From Geminisphaera colitermitum TAV2 (lineage in GTDB: Bacteria; Verrucomicrobiota; Verrucomicrobiia; Opitutales; Opitutaceae), in the NCBI RefSeq assembly GCF_000171235.2, contig NZ_ABEA03000215.1:1-40871 (forward strand): DNA of 40,871 nt, in the 5' to 3' direction. Position 1 is the stretch's first letter. Each line of letters begins with the position of its first letter. This document shows, in pieces, positions 1 to 7,639 of this stretch. The notes under the pieces were generated by a model. That model did no database searches and was not told the DNA's origin. It saw nothing but the letters and a program-made list of their open reading frames with translations. Both the position numbers and the translations under genes were made by a program.

Positions 1-80
1 ATTCAATGTTCAACGTTCAGCGTTCAATGTTCAGTGTTCCGCATTGGATGTTGGATGTTCGACGTTGGATGTTGGACGTT
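1..80. repeat. Degenerate GTTGGATGTTGGA / GTTCAATGTTCA repeat inside hemL
   Basis: About 80 bases of short imperfect units of the types TTCAATGTTCA and TTGGATGTTGGA run into the C14 tract. Its three frames on the plus strand all read as low-complexity MLDVGCW-like peptide. It looks like a dispersed intergenic repeat that has landed in the hemL reading frame. Confidence 0.7.
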
Positions 81-438
81 GCGGCGAAGCCCGCCCCCCC
101 CCCCCCCTCCCTCCTCTCCCTACGCCCGCCTCGACGTGCTCGGACGCCGTCTGCGCGACGCCGTGCTCGACGCCGCCCGCGTCAAAGGACTGCCCGTGCA
201 AGTGCCGCAATGCGGCTCGATGTTCAGTATTTTTTTCACGGATACGCCGGTGCGCGACTACGCCACCGCGCTCAAAGGCGACGCGAAACTCTTCGCCCGC
301 TTTTTCCATGCCTGTCTTGATGCTGGCGTTTATCTTGCGCCCAGTGCCTACGAAGCCGGTTTCCTCAGCACCGCCCATGAAGGCGCGGCGATTGATCGCG
401 CCTGCGATGTCATGGCTGCGGCAATACGCGGATTGTAA
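1..438 (+). CDS. hemL: Glutamate-1-semialdehyde 2,1-aminomutase, C-terminal part (5' end outside window)
   Basis: HemL converts glutamate-1-semialdehyde to 5-aminolevulinate in tetrapyrrole synthesis (cytosolic, PLP-dependent). Only the C-terminal portion is present, and the frame is open from the left edge. From about base 121 the protein reads like the HemL small domain: a YARLDVLGRRL helix, then GSMFSIFFTDTPVRDY, then the hallmark GVYLAPSAYEAGFLSTAH. The lysine-containing PLP domain lies outside the window. Directly before the conserved part, where other HemL proteins have a short loop, the frame runs through a degenerate TTGGATGTTGGA repeat (1-80) and a C14 run that codes for a proline stretch. 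The insertion keeps the frame, so the gene may still be functional. Identity of the conserved part is secure; whether the product folds normally is inference. Confidence 0.85.
   Translation: MQCSTFSVQCSVFRIGCWMFDVGCWTLRRSPPPPPPPSSPYARLDVLGRRLRDAVLDAARVKGLPVQVPQCGSMFSIFFTDTPVRDYATALKGDAKLFARFFHACLDAGVYLAPSAYEAGFLSTAHEGAAIDRACDVMAAAIRGL
94..107 (+). repeat. C14 homopolymer in hemL
   Basis: Fourteen consecutive C, followed by T and further C/T. It codes for prolines at the loop before the YARLD helix. A change of one or two bases would shift the frame of the C-terminal domain. Confidence 0.9.
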
Positions 439-489
439 AAATCATTTTTGTGGAGCAGTGAAACTGTAATGCCAAAAAGAGTTTTGGCT

Positions 490-616
490 TAGAGCATTTT
501 ATTCAAAACTGTAGCCATTGTCTTAACGGTAGGGAGGCCTTTGTGCCCTCTGCAGAGGGCACAAAGGCCTCCCTACCAGGTATCAAATGGCTATCGCTTA
601 AATGAAACTGCTCTAA
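490..616. repeat. Palindromic MITE-like element (short copy of the GGTAGGGAGGCC family)
   Basis: The core at 528-577 is a perfect 50-bp palindrome without a loop, beginning GGTAGGGAGGCCTTTGTGCC. Outer ends AGAGC (491-495) and GCTCTA (610-615) are also inverted. Two longer relatives lie at 20778-20953 and 23109-23284. This copy sits between the convergent hemL and serS genes and could act as a bidirectional terminator. It fills most of the 197-base spacer. Confidence 0.85.
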
Positions 617-635
617 ATTTCCTCTGCGGCTCCGC

Positions 636-1916
636 TCAGGCGAACGTCACGTAGTCTTTTCCGAAATACGGCACGAGCACCGCCGGGACCTTTACGCGTC
701 CGTCGGGTTGGAGATTGTTTTCCAGCAGAGCGGCCAGCACGCGCGGCACGGCGAGACCGGAGCCGTTGAGCGTGTGCACGAGTTCGGGTTTGCCGTCCTT
801 GCCGCGGAAACGGATCTGCGCACGACGCGCTTGGAAGGACTCGAAATTGGAACAGCTCGACACCTCAAGCCAACGCTTCTGCCCGGCAGACCACACTTCG
901 AGGTCATACTTTTTCGACTGCGCAAAACCCAAATCGCCACCGCACATGAGAAGCACCCGATAGGGCAGTTCCAGTTTGCGCAACAGGCGCTCGGCATCGT
1001 CGCGGAGCTTGTCGAGTTCGTCATAGCTCGTGCTTGGATGCACCCACTTGAGGAGTTCCACTTTGTCGAACTGATGCAGGCGGTTGAGGCCGCGCACGTC
1101 CTTGCCGTAACTGCCCGCCTCGCGGCGGAAACACGGCGTGTAGGCGCAACGGTAAACCGGCAGCGCGGCTTCATCCAAAATCTCGTCGCGGAAAAAATTG
1201 GTCAGCGGCACCTCGGCGGTCGGCACCGCATAAAAACCATCCGTCTGCGCCTCATACATCTGCCCCTCCTTGTCGGGAAGCTGGCCCGTGGCGGTGGCGC
1301 TGGCTGCGTTGACGAAGATCGGCGGGTTGACCTCCTGGTAACCGGCCTTGCCGTTTTCATCCAAAAAGAAATGCAGCAGCGCGCGCACGAGTCGGGCCGC
1401 GTCGCCAACGTAAAAAGGGAATCCGGCACCGGTGACTTTTGCGCCGCGACCGAAGTCGAAGAGGTTTTCAAAACCTGGGATTTCCCAGTGTGCGCGTGCG
1501 CTGTTGGCGACGGTCGAGGGAATGGCGGCGGGATCGCCCCAGGTGGAAAATACCACGTTTTCCTCCGGCGTGCGGCCTTCCGGGACGCTGGCGTGGGGGA
1601 GGTTGGGCACGCTGAGCATCGCCTGTTTGTGACGCGCCTCGATTTCGGTGAGGCCGGCTTCGCGGGCTTTGACTTCCGCCGAGACGGTTTTCATTTCCTG
1701 CACCTTGGCGATAAATTCGGGCGAGCCTTTGGGCAGCTTCACCATCTCGGCATTGGCGGCCTTTTGGCGACCGCGCAGGGCTTCGACCTCGGCGAGTTGG
1801 GCGCGCCAGGCGGCGTCGAGTGCGAGCAGGGCGTCGAGATCAACGTCGAGGTGCTTTTTGGCAATCGCAGCACGAACTAGGTCTGGCGAGTCACGGAGGA
1901 GTTTCGGATCGAGCAT
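636..1916 (-). CDS. serS: Seryl-tRNA synthetase
   Basis: Cytosolic class II aminoacyl-tRNA synthetase that charges tRNA-Ser (and tRNA-Sec) with serine. The 426 residues match the usual length. The N-terminal arm (about residues 1-110) is the long antiparallel coiled coil that grips the tRNA extra arm. TAEVPLTN (233-240) is a serine-site signature, motif 2 is FRREAGSYGKDVRGLNRLHQF (263-283), SSCSNFESFQARR lies at 353-365, and motif 3 is LNGSGLAVPRVLAALLEN (383-400). The start MLDPKLLRDSPD is the typical SerS N-terminus. It is transcribed alone toward hemL. No ribosome-binding site is visible. This is one of the few conserved genes here without a homopolymer insertion. Confidence 0.98.
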   Translation of the reverse strand: MLDPKLLRDSPDLVRAAIAKKHLDVDLDALLALDAAWRAQLAEVEALRGRQKAANAEMVKLPKGSPEFIAKVQEMKTVSAEVKAREAGLTEIEARHKQAMLSVPNLPHASVPEGRTPEENVVFSTWGDPAAIPSTVANSARAHWEIPGFENLFDFGRGAKVTGAGFPFYVGDAARLVRALLHFFLDENGKAGYQEVNPPIFVNAASATATGQLPDKEGQMYEAQTDGFYAVPTAEVPLTNFFRDEILDEAALPVYRCAYTPCFRREAGSYGKDVRGLNRLHQFDKVELLKWVHPSTSYDELDKLRDDAERLLRKLELPYRVLLMCGGDLGFAQSKKYDLEVWSAGQKRWLEVSSCSNFESFQARRAQIRFRGKDGKPELVHTLNGSGLAVPRVLAALLENNLQPDGRVKVPAVLVPYFGKDYVTFA

Positions 1917-1953
1917 GGCGCGTATGGAAAATAAAAGTCGTTCACTTTTCCCT

Positions 1954-1964
1954 CCCCCCCCCCC
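1954..1964 (+). repeat. C11 homopolymer upstream of serS
   Basis: Eleven C following CCT, 38-48 bases upstream of the serS start and so probably in its 5' leader or promoter region. Length changes here would alter promoter spacing, not a reading frame. Confidence 0.85.
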
Positions 1965-2013
1965 GCCAGCAAGTGGAAAAGCCGTCCAATAAATGTCAGA
2001 CAGTAGGCGAGGC

Positions 2014-2025
2014 GGGGGGGGGGGG
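2014..2025 (+). repeat. G12 homopolymer in the plsC-serS spacer
   Basis: Twelve G followed by AGGGG, the reverse complement of the CCCCT(C)n pattern. It directly adjoins the inverted repeat at 2037-2154. Confidence 0.85.
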
Positions 2026-2036
2026 AGGGGAATGAA

Positions 2037-2154
2037 TTAACCACAGAGACACCGAGGCACAAAGTTCGATCCGGAGTCAGGATTCAATAGACGCGAAGAG
2101 GCGCATAAGGTCTTCTCTGGTTTGAACTTTGTGCCTTCGTGCCTCTGTGGTTAA
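2037..2154. repeat. Inverted repeat with AACCACAGAG ends
   Basis: A left arm at 2037-2067, beginning TTAACCACAGAGACACCGAG, and a right arm at 2124-2154 are near-perfect inverted repeats of about 31 bases around 56 bases of unique sequence. A diverged second copy lies at 27825-28000. It separates plsC from serS, which are both on the minus strand. Confidence 0.85.
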
Positions 2155-2186
2155 TTTCCACTCTCCACGTAGCTGCTGTTCTATTG

Positions 2187-2843
2187 TTAAATAACCTGCA
2201 CCGGCGGAGGGCGCAGCGCGGCGATGGCGGACATGATGCGCTCGCTCGCCTTTTGGTAACGATCCTTGCCATCGGCGGGGTTGTCGTAATCGGCCGGTTG
2301 CAAGGGACGCCCATAGACGATGTCCACCCGCGTTCCGAGGCGCAGGCGTCCGTCGCGCCCGAAGGCGATGTGCGAGTTGAAAATTCGCACCGGCAACACG
2401 CACACGCGCGTCTTGCACGCGATCATGCCCACGCCGGCCTTGGGCGCTTGCAGACGTCCGTCCGCCGAACGCGTTCCCTCGGGGAAAAGCGTCAGCGCCT
2501 TGCCCGCTTGCAACACGCGCAACACGCCCTTGATCGCGCCCACGTCGGCGCCGCCGTCGCGGTCCACCGGCACGCAACCTACGCCATCAAGCCACCAAGT
2601 GCTGATGCCGCCTTTCCAGAGTGTACGACGGGCAAAAAACGCCATCTGACGCGGGATGTGGCACCCGATCATCGGCGGATCGAGGTGACTAGCGTGGTTG
2701 GCCGCCACGAGAAACGCGCCGTCCTTGGGCACGTTGTCCAAGCCCGCCACTTCGCCGCGAAAGAAAAGATCATAGATGACCCGCAGTGCGTAGTGACAAA
2801 TACCATACAGGGGTTGCATCTCGACTTGAGGGAAGGCGGACAT
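2187..2843 (-). CDS. plsC: 1-acyl-sn-glycerol-3-phosphate acyltransferase (PlsC-like)
   Basis: Membrane-associated lysophosphatidic acid acyltransferase of phospholipid synthesis. The 218 residues contain the catalytic HX4D motif as NHASHLD (H50, D55) and the substrate-binding motif FPEGTRS (120-126). An aromatic stretch CHYALRVIYDLFF near the N-terminus fits a membrane-contact helix. It is the last gene of a minus-strand operon after aroA and cmk, 44 bases downstream of cmk. PlsC-family genes often follow cmk in bacteria. The acyl acceptor cannot be told from sequence, so a more general lysophospholipid acyltransferase is the alternative. The start MSAFPQVEMQ has a C/T-rich leader and no Shine-Dalgarno. 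Confidence 0.92.
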   Translation of the reverse strand: MSAFPQVEMQPLYGICHYALRVIYDLFFRGEVAGLDNVPKDGAFLVAANHASHLDPPMIGCHIPRQMAFFARRTLWKGGISTWWLDGVGCVPVDRDGGADVGAIKGVLRVLQAGKALTLFPEGTRSADGRLQAPKAGVGMIACKTRVCVLPVRIFNSHIAFGRDGRLRLGTRVDIVYGRPLQPADYDNPADGKDRYQKASERIMSAIAALRPPPVQVI

Positions 2844-2887
2844 AGGCGGGAGGAGGGCGGGAGCGCGGGAGGCGTTTTGTTTTTTTT

Positions 2888-3559
2888 TCAGACTTTCAGT
2901 TTTTCCGCAATCGTCCCGGCGATCATCTCCACGACCTGCTCCAGCGTGAGGTGAGTCGAGTCGATGTCGATGGCGCCGGACGGGCAGGCCAGCGGAGCGG
3001 CCTTGCGCGTGGTGTCCAGACGATCGCGTTCGGCCACGGCATCCTGCACTCCCTCGCGGGCGCGACGACGGGCGCGTTCTTCAGGATCGGCGTGCAGGAA
3101 AAACCGCAAATCCGCATCCGGGAAAATCACCGAACCGATGTCGCGTCCCTCCATGACAAGACCAGCGAAACCACGTTCGCGCGCCACATCCGCCTGCCCG
3201 CGCTGGTAAGCCAGCAAAGCCGCCCGCACTTCGGGAATCGCCGCGAAATGCGACACCGCTGCATTCACCTCCGCGCTGCGAATCTCCTCCTCCGGCAGCA
3301 CGCGCCCGCCAAGCTCCATGCGTGCCAGTCGCCCGTCGATCCGCGTGCCGAGCGCCAGCCCGGCGAGCGCCGCGTGCACGCCTGCGACATCGCTCGGACG
3401 CACGCCGCGCCGGAGCAACTCGGCGGAGACCGCCCGATAAAACGAACCGGTGTCCACATGCATCAGCGAAAAGCGCTCGCTCAACGCACGCGACGTGGAC
3501 GATTTGCCGGAGGCGGCGCCGCCATCGATGGCGACGATTATGAATTTGGATGAGCGCAT
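2888..3559 (-). CDS. cmk: Cytidylate kinase
   Basis: Phosphorylates CMP and dCMP with ATP in pyrimidine nucleotide metabolism (cytosol). The 223 residues match the family. The P-loop is GGAASGKS (13-20), followed by the CMP-site motif DTGSFYRAV (36-44). A later EGRDIGSVIFPDADLRFFL segment is the nucleotide-binding and lid-proximal motif, then arginine-rich EERARRRAREG. Its ATG shares one base with the aroA stop codon (TGATG on the minus strand), so translation is probably coupled. The aroA-cmk order is common in bacteria. Confidence 0.97.
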   Translation of the reverse strand: MRSSKFIIVAIDGGAASGKSSTSRALSERFSLMHVDTGSFYRAVSAELLRRGVRPSDVAGVHAALAGLALGTRIDGRLARMELGGRVLPEEEIRSAEVNAAVSHFAAIPEVRAALLAYQRGQADVARERGFAGLVMEGRDIGSVIFPDADLRFFLHADPEERARRRAREGVQDAVAERDRLDTTRKAAPLACPSGAIDIDSTHLTLEQVVEMIAGTIAEKLKV

Positions 3560-5028
3560 CAGGCCTCGGAGGATTTTTTGCGTAGCGACTCCAGCAACTC
3601 AAAAAAGTGGGGAAACGTCTTTGCGCAGCACGCCGGGTCCTTGATCGAGAGCCACGGACGCCCGTCGCCGTGCAAATCGTGACAACCGAGAATCCCAAAG
3701 CTCATTGCAAAACGATGATCTCCGTACGTCTCGATTTCCTGCCCGGCGAGCAGCGGACGCGGATGGATTTCGAGCGAATCCTCCTCCTCGATCACCTGTT
3801 GTCCCAGCCGCCGCAACTCGCGCGCCATGCCAGCCACGCGATCCGTTTCCTGCTTGCGCGTGTGCGCGATGCCGCTGATCCGCGTTGGTCCGTCGAGCAA
3901 GGGCGCGATGGCGGCGAGCGTCAGAAATGTATCCGAAAACTCGTTAAAATTTTCCGTCACGCCCGTGCGCGTCCCTCCCGCCGTAGCTCCTCCCGCCAAT
4001 TTTTCTACGGAAAACGCAACATGGAGCCCCCTCCCCCCCCCCCCCTCCGTCTCAGTTACGACTGCGCCGACCCGTTGCAGCACGGAGACGAAACGCGTGT
4101 CGCCCTGCAAACCGCCGCCCGGCCCGCGCAATCCCGGCAAGTCCAATTCGCCGCCTGTAACCAAGGGCAGCGCCAGAAAATAACTCGCCGCCGTCGCATC
4201 CGGTTCGATTGCGTAAACAGCATTTCTTTCGCCACGCCTCCCTCCCGCCGCCGCCGCCTGCAATCCCCACGGATGTCCACTGACGACGCGCAAACGATCA
4301 TCCGCGAGACGCTGCACCGCAGGCTGTCCGAAATGCTCCATCAACCGCGTCGTCATCTGCACGAACGGCCAGCGCACCCCGCCCGCGATTGTCACCTCTA
4401 CTGGCGCATCCGCCAGCGGCGCGACCATCAGCACCGCCGACAACATCTGGCTGCTCTCGCTCGCGTCGATTGTCACCGGCCCGCCGCGCAACCCGCGCGC
4501 ATGAATTTCGATCGGGAAAAATCCTTCCTCGCCCGTGCAACGAATATCCGCGCCCAGCGTCCGCAAGGCCTCGATCAACCCGCGCATGGGCCGCTTGCGC
4601 ATCTGCGCGATGCCATCAATCCGGTAAACGCCGCCACGCGCCGCCGCGCACAAGGCCGTGAGAAACCGCGCCGCCGTGCCCGCCAGACCGACGAATAACT
4701 CCACCGCTTGAACCTCCTGAGTATCTCTCGCCTCCCCCCCCCCCCCGACACCGTTTCCCTTCAAAGCGTTTTCCTGACCTTCGACGCGTGCGGTGCCTGC
4801 CGCCTCATCCGCCTCCACGCGAAACCCCAGCCGCCGCAAGGCCTCTGCCATCAAACGCGTATCCTCACTGAACAAGGCGCCCGTGAGCAGGACCGGCTCC
4901 CGACAAAGCGCGGCGAGCAACAGCGCACGATTGGTCAGGCTCTTGGAACCGGGCAGCAAAACCTCACCCCGCACCGGGTGGCGAAACGGTTTTATAGGAA
5001 GCAAGTCAGGCAGCGAATCGGGCAGCAT
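3559..5028 (-). CDS. aroA: 3-phosphoshikimate 1-carboxyvinyltransferase (EPSP synthase) with two glycine-rich insertions
   Basis: Joins phosphoenolpyruvate and shikimate-3-phosphate in the shikimate pathway. The PGSKSLTNRALLLAAL substrate-binding motif lies near the N-terminus, then LFVGLAGTAARFLTA, then the late FSDTFLTLAA segment with the catalytic aspartate and HTRKQETDR. I take the start at 5028 (MLPDSLPDLL), which has AAGG just upstream. An in-frame ATG at 5064 would add 12 residues that look like a repeat-derived leader. The protein is about 489 residues against about 430 usual. The excess comes from two G-rich insertions (in sense), each around a C13 run on the plus strand: KGNGVGGGGEARDTQEV and TEGGGGRGLHVAFSVEKLAG. 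Both sit in surface-loop positions and keep the frame. First gene of the aroA-cmk-plsC operon. Confidence 0.95.
   Translation of the reverse strand: MLPDSLPDLLPIKPFRHPVRGEVLLPGSKSLTNRALLLAALCREPVLLTGALFSEDTRLMAEALRRLGFRVEADEAAGTARVEGQENALKGNGVGGGGEARDTQEVQAVELFVGLAGTAARFLTALCAAARGGVYRIDGIAQMRKRPMRGLIEALRTLGADIRCTGEEGFFPIEIHARGLRGGPVTIDASESSQMLSAVLMVAPLADAPVEVTIAGGVRWPFVQMTTRLMEHFGQPAVQRLADDRLRVVSGHPWGLQAAAAGGRRGERNAVYAIEPDATAASYFLALPLVTGGELDLPGLRGPGGGLQGDTRFVSVLQRVGAVVTETEGGGGRGLHVAFSVEKLAGGATAGGTRTGVTENFNEFSDTFLTLAAIAPLLDGPTRISGIAHTRKQETDRVAGMARELRRLGQQVIEEEDSLEIHPRPLLAGQEIETYGDHRFAMSFGILGCHDLHGDGRPWLSIKDPACCAKTFPHFFELLESLRKKSSEA
4033..4045 (+). repeat. C13 homopolymer in aroA (second insertion)
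   Basis: CCCCCT precedes thirteen C. Read on the minus strand it encodes the GGGG in TETEGGGGRG. In frame at this length. Confidence 0.9.
4734..4746 (+). repeat. C13 homopolymer in aroA (first insertion)
   Basis: CCT precedes thirteen C, encoding GGGG in GNGVGGGGEA just before the LFVGLAGTA motif. Same length as the other aroA run. Confidence 0.9.
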
Positions 5029-5169
5029 CGCCTTGAGGGAAAAGCCGAAAACCTGAAAAGCCAAAAGCTAAAATAACGTCCTCCCGCTTTCGCTTGTCCG
5101 GTTGACCCGTTCGACCCTTTCGGCAGTTTGTTCGCTTCCTCCCATGGCTTCCGCCGAAATCGCATTTTT

Positions 5170-6432
5170 ATGAGAACGCCAACGAAAGCCAAAGCGTCCA
5201 AAACAACGCGTAGCGCGTCAGGCACCACAGACAACAAAGCAACACCAGCAGCAACACCAGCGGCAGCAAAGGCGGACTCGGCGGACGCAACGGACAACAG
5301 CACGACAAAAGAAGTTATCGGACTGACTGCGATTGCGAAGGCCACCGGATTCTCGCGGATGACGGTGTCGCGCGCCCTGCGCTCCATGACGCGAGTAAAA
5401 CCGACGACGCTTGCGCTCATACAAAAAACGGCGGCCCGATTAGGCTACGTTCCCGATGCGCGCATGGCCGCAGTGATGTCGGGCATGCGGATGTCCAAAC
5501 GCCGGGAACTGCTGCCCATCGCCTGGCTCAACACGGCGGAAGAACGCGGCCTGTGGCGAAAATTCAACTGGCTCTCGCCCTACCTCGAAGGCGCGCAAAA
5601 AGAGTGCACCACACACGGCTTCAAACTCGAGGAACACTGGCTGATGCAGCCAGGCATGACGCAACGGCGCATGTCGCAAATCCTCGCCTCGCGAGGCATT
5701 CGCGGCGTCATCATAACACCCGCAACGGCAGCCCCCGGCATTCACCACCTGCGACTCAAATGGGAACAATTCAGCGTGGTCACATTTGAGAACGGTCTGC
5801 TCTCGCCGCGCCTCAACAAAGTCGTCCCGCACTTCTTCCACAACCTCATGCTCGCGTTGAAAAATTTACGCCGCCTCGGCTACCGTCGCATTGGCCTGTG
5901 CCTGCAAACAATCGAGGAACAACGCTCCGGGCACACATACCTTGCCGCACTCGGTTATTTTCAAAACAAGCTCCCGGCCGCCGAACACGTCCGCCCCTTC
6001 GTTTACAGACGCCTTTCGATGATGGACAAACGCATCCTCGAATCGCATTTGCCGCTGAGCGAATGGATGCTGCGCGAGAAACAGGAACCGCACGGCACGT
6101 CGTTCACGACGGACGCCGCCTTGCTGCGCAAGTGGATCGAACGGGAGCGTCCCGACGTGATCGTCGGGCAACACAGTTTCATGTTAAACTGGCTGGCCGC
6201 GCTCGATCTGCGCGTGCCGCAAGACATCGGAGTCGCGCACTTGGCACTGGACGACGATTGCGCGGATTGGGCTGGGATTTGGCAAAACAAGCGCGAGATC
6301 GGTGCCCAAGCCGTGCGTCAGGTTATCGGCATGTTGCACGCTAACGAACGGGGGATTCCCAAAATCACACACGAGACGTTTATCCACGGCGAATGGCGTT
6401 TTGGCCGCACCTTGAAACACAAGGCTGGTTGA
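5170..6432 (+). CDS. LacI family transcriptional regulator
   Basis: DNA-binding sugar-responsive regulator. From the ATG at 5170 the protein is about 420 residues. It has an unusual Thr/Ala/Lys-rich tail of about 45 residues, then the LacI helix-turn-helix IGLTAIAKATGFSRMTVSRA and hinge region ending LGYVPDARM. A periplasmic-binding-protein-like effector domain follows, with RGIRGVIITPATA, YRRIGLCLQ and the C-terminal EWRFGRTL typical of verrucomicrobial LacI proteins. An upstream ATG at 5128 is in frame but adds only repeat-like sequence. It is divergent from aroA. The pseudopilin/PEP-CTERM/pectate-lyase cluster on the opposite strand is a plausible target. The effector is unknown. Confidence 0.9.
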   Translation: MRTPTKAKASKTTRSASGTTDNKATPAATPAAAKADSADATDNSTTKEVIGLTAIAKATGFSRMTVSRALRSMTRVKPTTLALIQKTAARLGYVPDARMAAVMSGMRMSKRRELLPIAWLNTAEERGLWRKFNWLSPYLEGAQKECTTHGFKLEEHWLMQPGMTQRRMSQILASRGIRGVIITPATAAPGIHHLRLKWEQFSVVTFENGLLSPRLNKVVPHFFHNLMLALKNLRRLGYRRIGLCLQTIEEQRSGHTYLAALGYFQNKLPAAEHVRPFVYRRLSMMDKRILESHLPLSEWMLREKQEPHGTSFTTDAALLRKWIERERPDVIVGQHSFMLNWLAALDLRVPQDIGVAHLALDDDCADWAGIWQNKREIGAQAVRQVIGMLHANERGIPKITHETFIHGEWRFGRTLKHKAG

Positions 6433-6449
6433 AAAAATAACCGTTTAGC

Positions 6450-6459
6450 GGGGGGGGGG
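6450..6459 (+). repeat. G10 homopolymer after the LacI gene
   Basis: Ten G followed by AGGG, 17 bases after the stop codon of the regulator at 5170-6432. Noncoding. Confidence 0.85.
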
Positions 6460-6484
6460 AGGGACACGCGGAAAAGGTTGGATT

Positions 6485-6681
6485 TGGCGCGGTAGCGTCT
6501 GGGAGCGCCGGCATCCTGCCGGCATCGTGCTGATGGCAAAGTGGCGCGGGCGTCCCGCCTGCATTCTGTTCCGATGCGGGCGAGACGCCCGCGCCACGCG
6601 TAGGGGCTTCGCTTGCGAAGCCCGCGTATGCAGGATGTGGCATCGAATGGCGGGCGCGGGCGTCGCAAGCGACGCCCCTAC
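6485..6681. repeat. GGCGCGGGCGTCCCGCC inverted-repeat element
   Basis: Consists of nested inverted repeats: 6541-6559 pairs with 6576-6597 (GTGGCGCGGGCG and CGCCCGCGCCAC), and 6600-6623 pairs partly with 6658-6681 (GTAGGGGCTTCG type ends). A related element is at 20995-21123. Together with the G10 run it fills the 263-base spacer between two convergent genes, and no gene is visible there. The stem-loops could terminate transcription from both sides. Confidence 0.8.
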
Positions 6682-6695
6682 AGCGGGCGGGAGGC

Positions 6696-7625
6696 TCAGG
6701 GCGCGAACGCGCTGGTCACTGGGCGCCCCCAGAAGCTCTCGGGGACCGGGAGACCGAGCAGCCAGAGCGCGGTGGCGGCGGTGTCGTATTGCACCACGGA
6801 GGCCGTGATCGTGAACCCAGACTTCACTCCCCGACCCCAAGCGATCCACGGGATGATCACGTCGTCGAGGCTGGCCGAACCGTGCACGCCCACCGTTTTG
6901 CCTTCCTTGTTCACGGAGTCGTGGCAGCCATGGTCCGCCGACAGGATGATGACGCTGCTGGAGGTCAGGTCGGCGCTCTCGATGGCGTCGCGGATGATCT
7001 TGAGCGCGGCGTCACTGTCGGCCAGTGCCTTCATTTTTTCGGGCGAATTGATCCCGTATTTGTGTCCCATGGCGTCGGGTTCGCCAAAGTGGATGAAGCA
7101 GAGGTTGGGCCTCACCTTGGCCACATCATCGGCAAAGGCGGCGGCAATACCGAGGGAGCTGGTGTTGGCCGGCATGGCGAAACGGTCAATATCGCCACGA
7201 TATTCGAAGAGTCGGAATTTTTGCTTGGAGACATAGGCGGCGGTGATGAAGCCGCCGGCCTTGGCGAGGTTGAAGACGGTGGGGACGGTGAGCTGGGGTT
7301 TGGCGGGAGCCCAGATGTCGTTCCACTGGATCTGGTGTTTCTGGATGCCGACGCCGGTCAGCATCGAGGTGTGCGAGGGCAGCGTGAGGCTCGGCACGAT
7401 GGTGCAGGCCTCCCAAGTGTGGGCGCCTTCGTCCGCCATTTTTTTGAAGAGCGGCATGTCCGCCTTCGCGATGCCAGCGGGGGCGCCTTGGTCGAAGCTG
7501 ATGATAAAGACGTGATCGGCGCGGCGGGCGGCTGTGGCCGATCCGACGGCGGTGGAGGCGACGAAGCCGAGAACGAGTGACAAGAGGCCAAGGGCAAGGA
7601 AACGAGGGCGGGCGTTAGGTATCAT
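6696..7625 (-). CDS. Secreted alkaline-phosphatase-superfamily hydrolase (type I phosphodiesterase / nucleotide pyrophosphatase-like)
   Basis: 309 residues with an N-terminal hydrophobic signal segment (about 8-32), so periplasmic or secreted. The two-metal alkaline phosphatase fold is recognisable: first metal aspartate in ISFDQ (D45), nucleophile threonine in SLTLPSHTSMLTG (T81), PDAMGHKYG (D184, H188), SADHG (D231, H232) and GVHG (H248). The threonine nucleophile and LPSHT context fit nucleotide pyrophosphatase/phosphodiesterase or phosphatase members more than cysteine-type sulfatases. The substrate is unknown. It lies 14 bases downstream of the pectate-lyase-fold gene on the same strand, so it is probably the last gene of that cluster. 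Confidence 0.88.
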   Translation of the reverse strand: MIPNARPRFLALGLLSLVLGFVASTAVGSATAARRADHVFIISFDQGAPAGIAKADMPLFKKMADEGAHTWEACTIVPSLTLPSHTSMLTGVGIQKHQIQWNDIWAPAKPQLTVPTVFNLAKAGGFITAAYVSKQKFRLFEYRGDIDRFAMPANTSSLGIAAAFADDVAKVRPNLCFIHFGEPDAMGHKYGINSPEKMKALADSDAALKIIRDAIESADLTSSSVIILSADHGCHDSVNKEGKTVGVHGSASLDDVIIPWIAWGRGVKSGFTITASVVQYDTAATALWLLGLPVPESFWGRPVTSAFAP

Positions 7626-7639
7626 GAGTGGGCTGGGTC

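Noticed and set aside
6527-6808. Small plus-strand open frames after the LacI gene
   Set aside because: They translate the GGCGCGGGCG inverted repeats (arginine- and alanine-rich sequence) and overlap the real minus-strand hydrolase.
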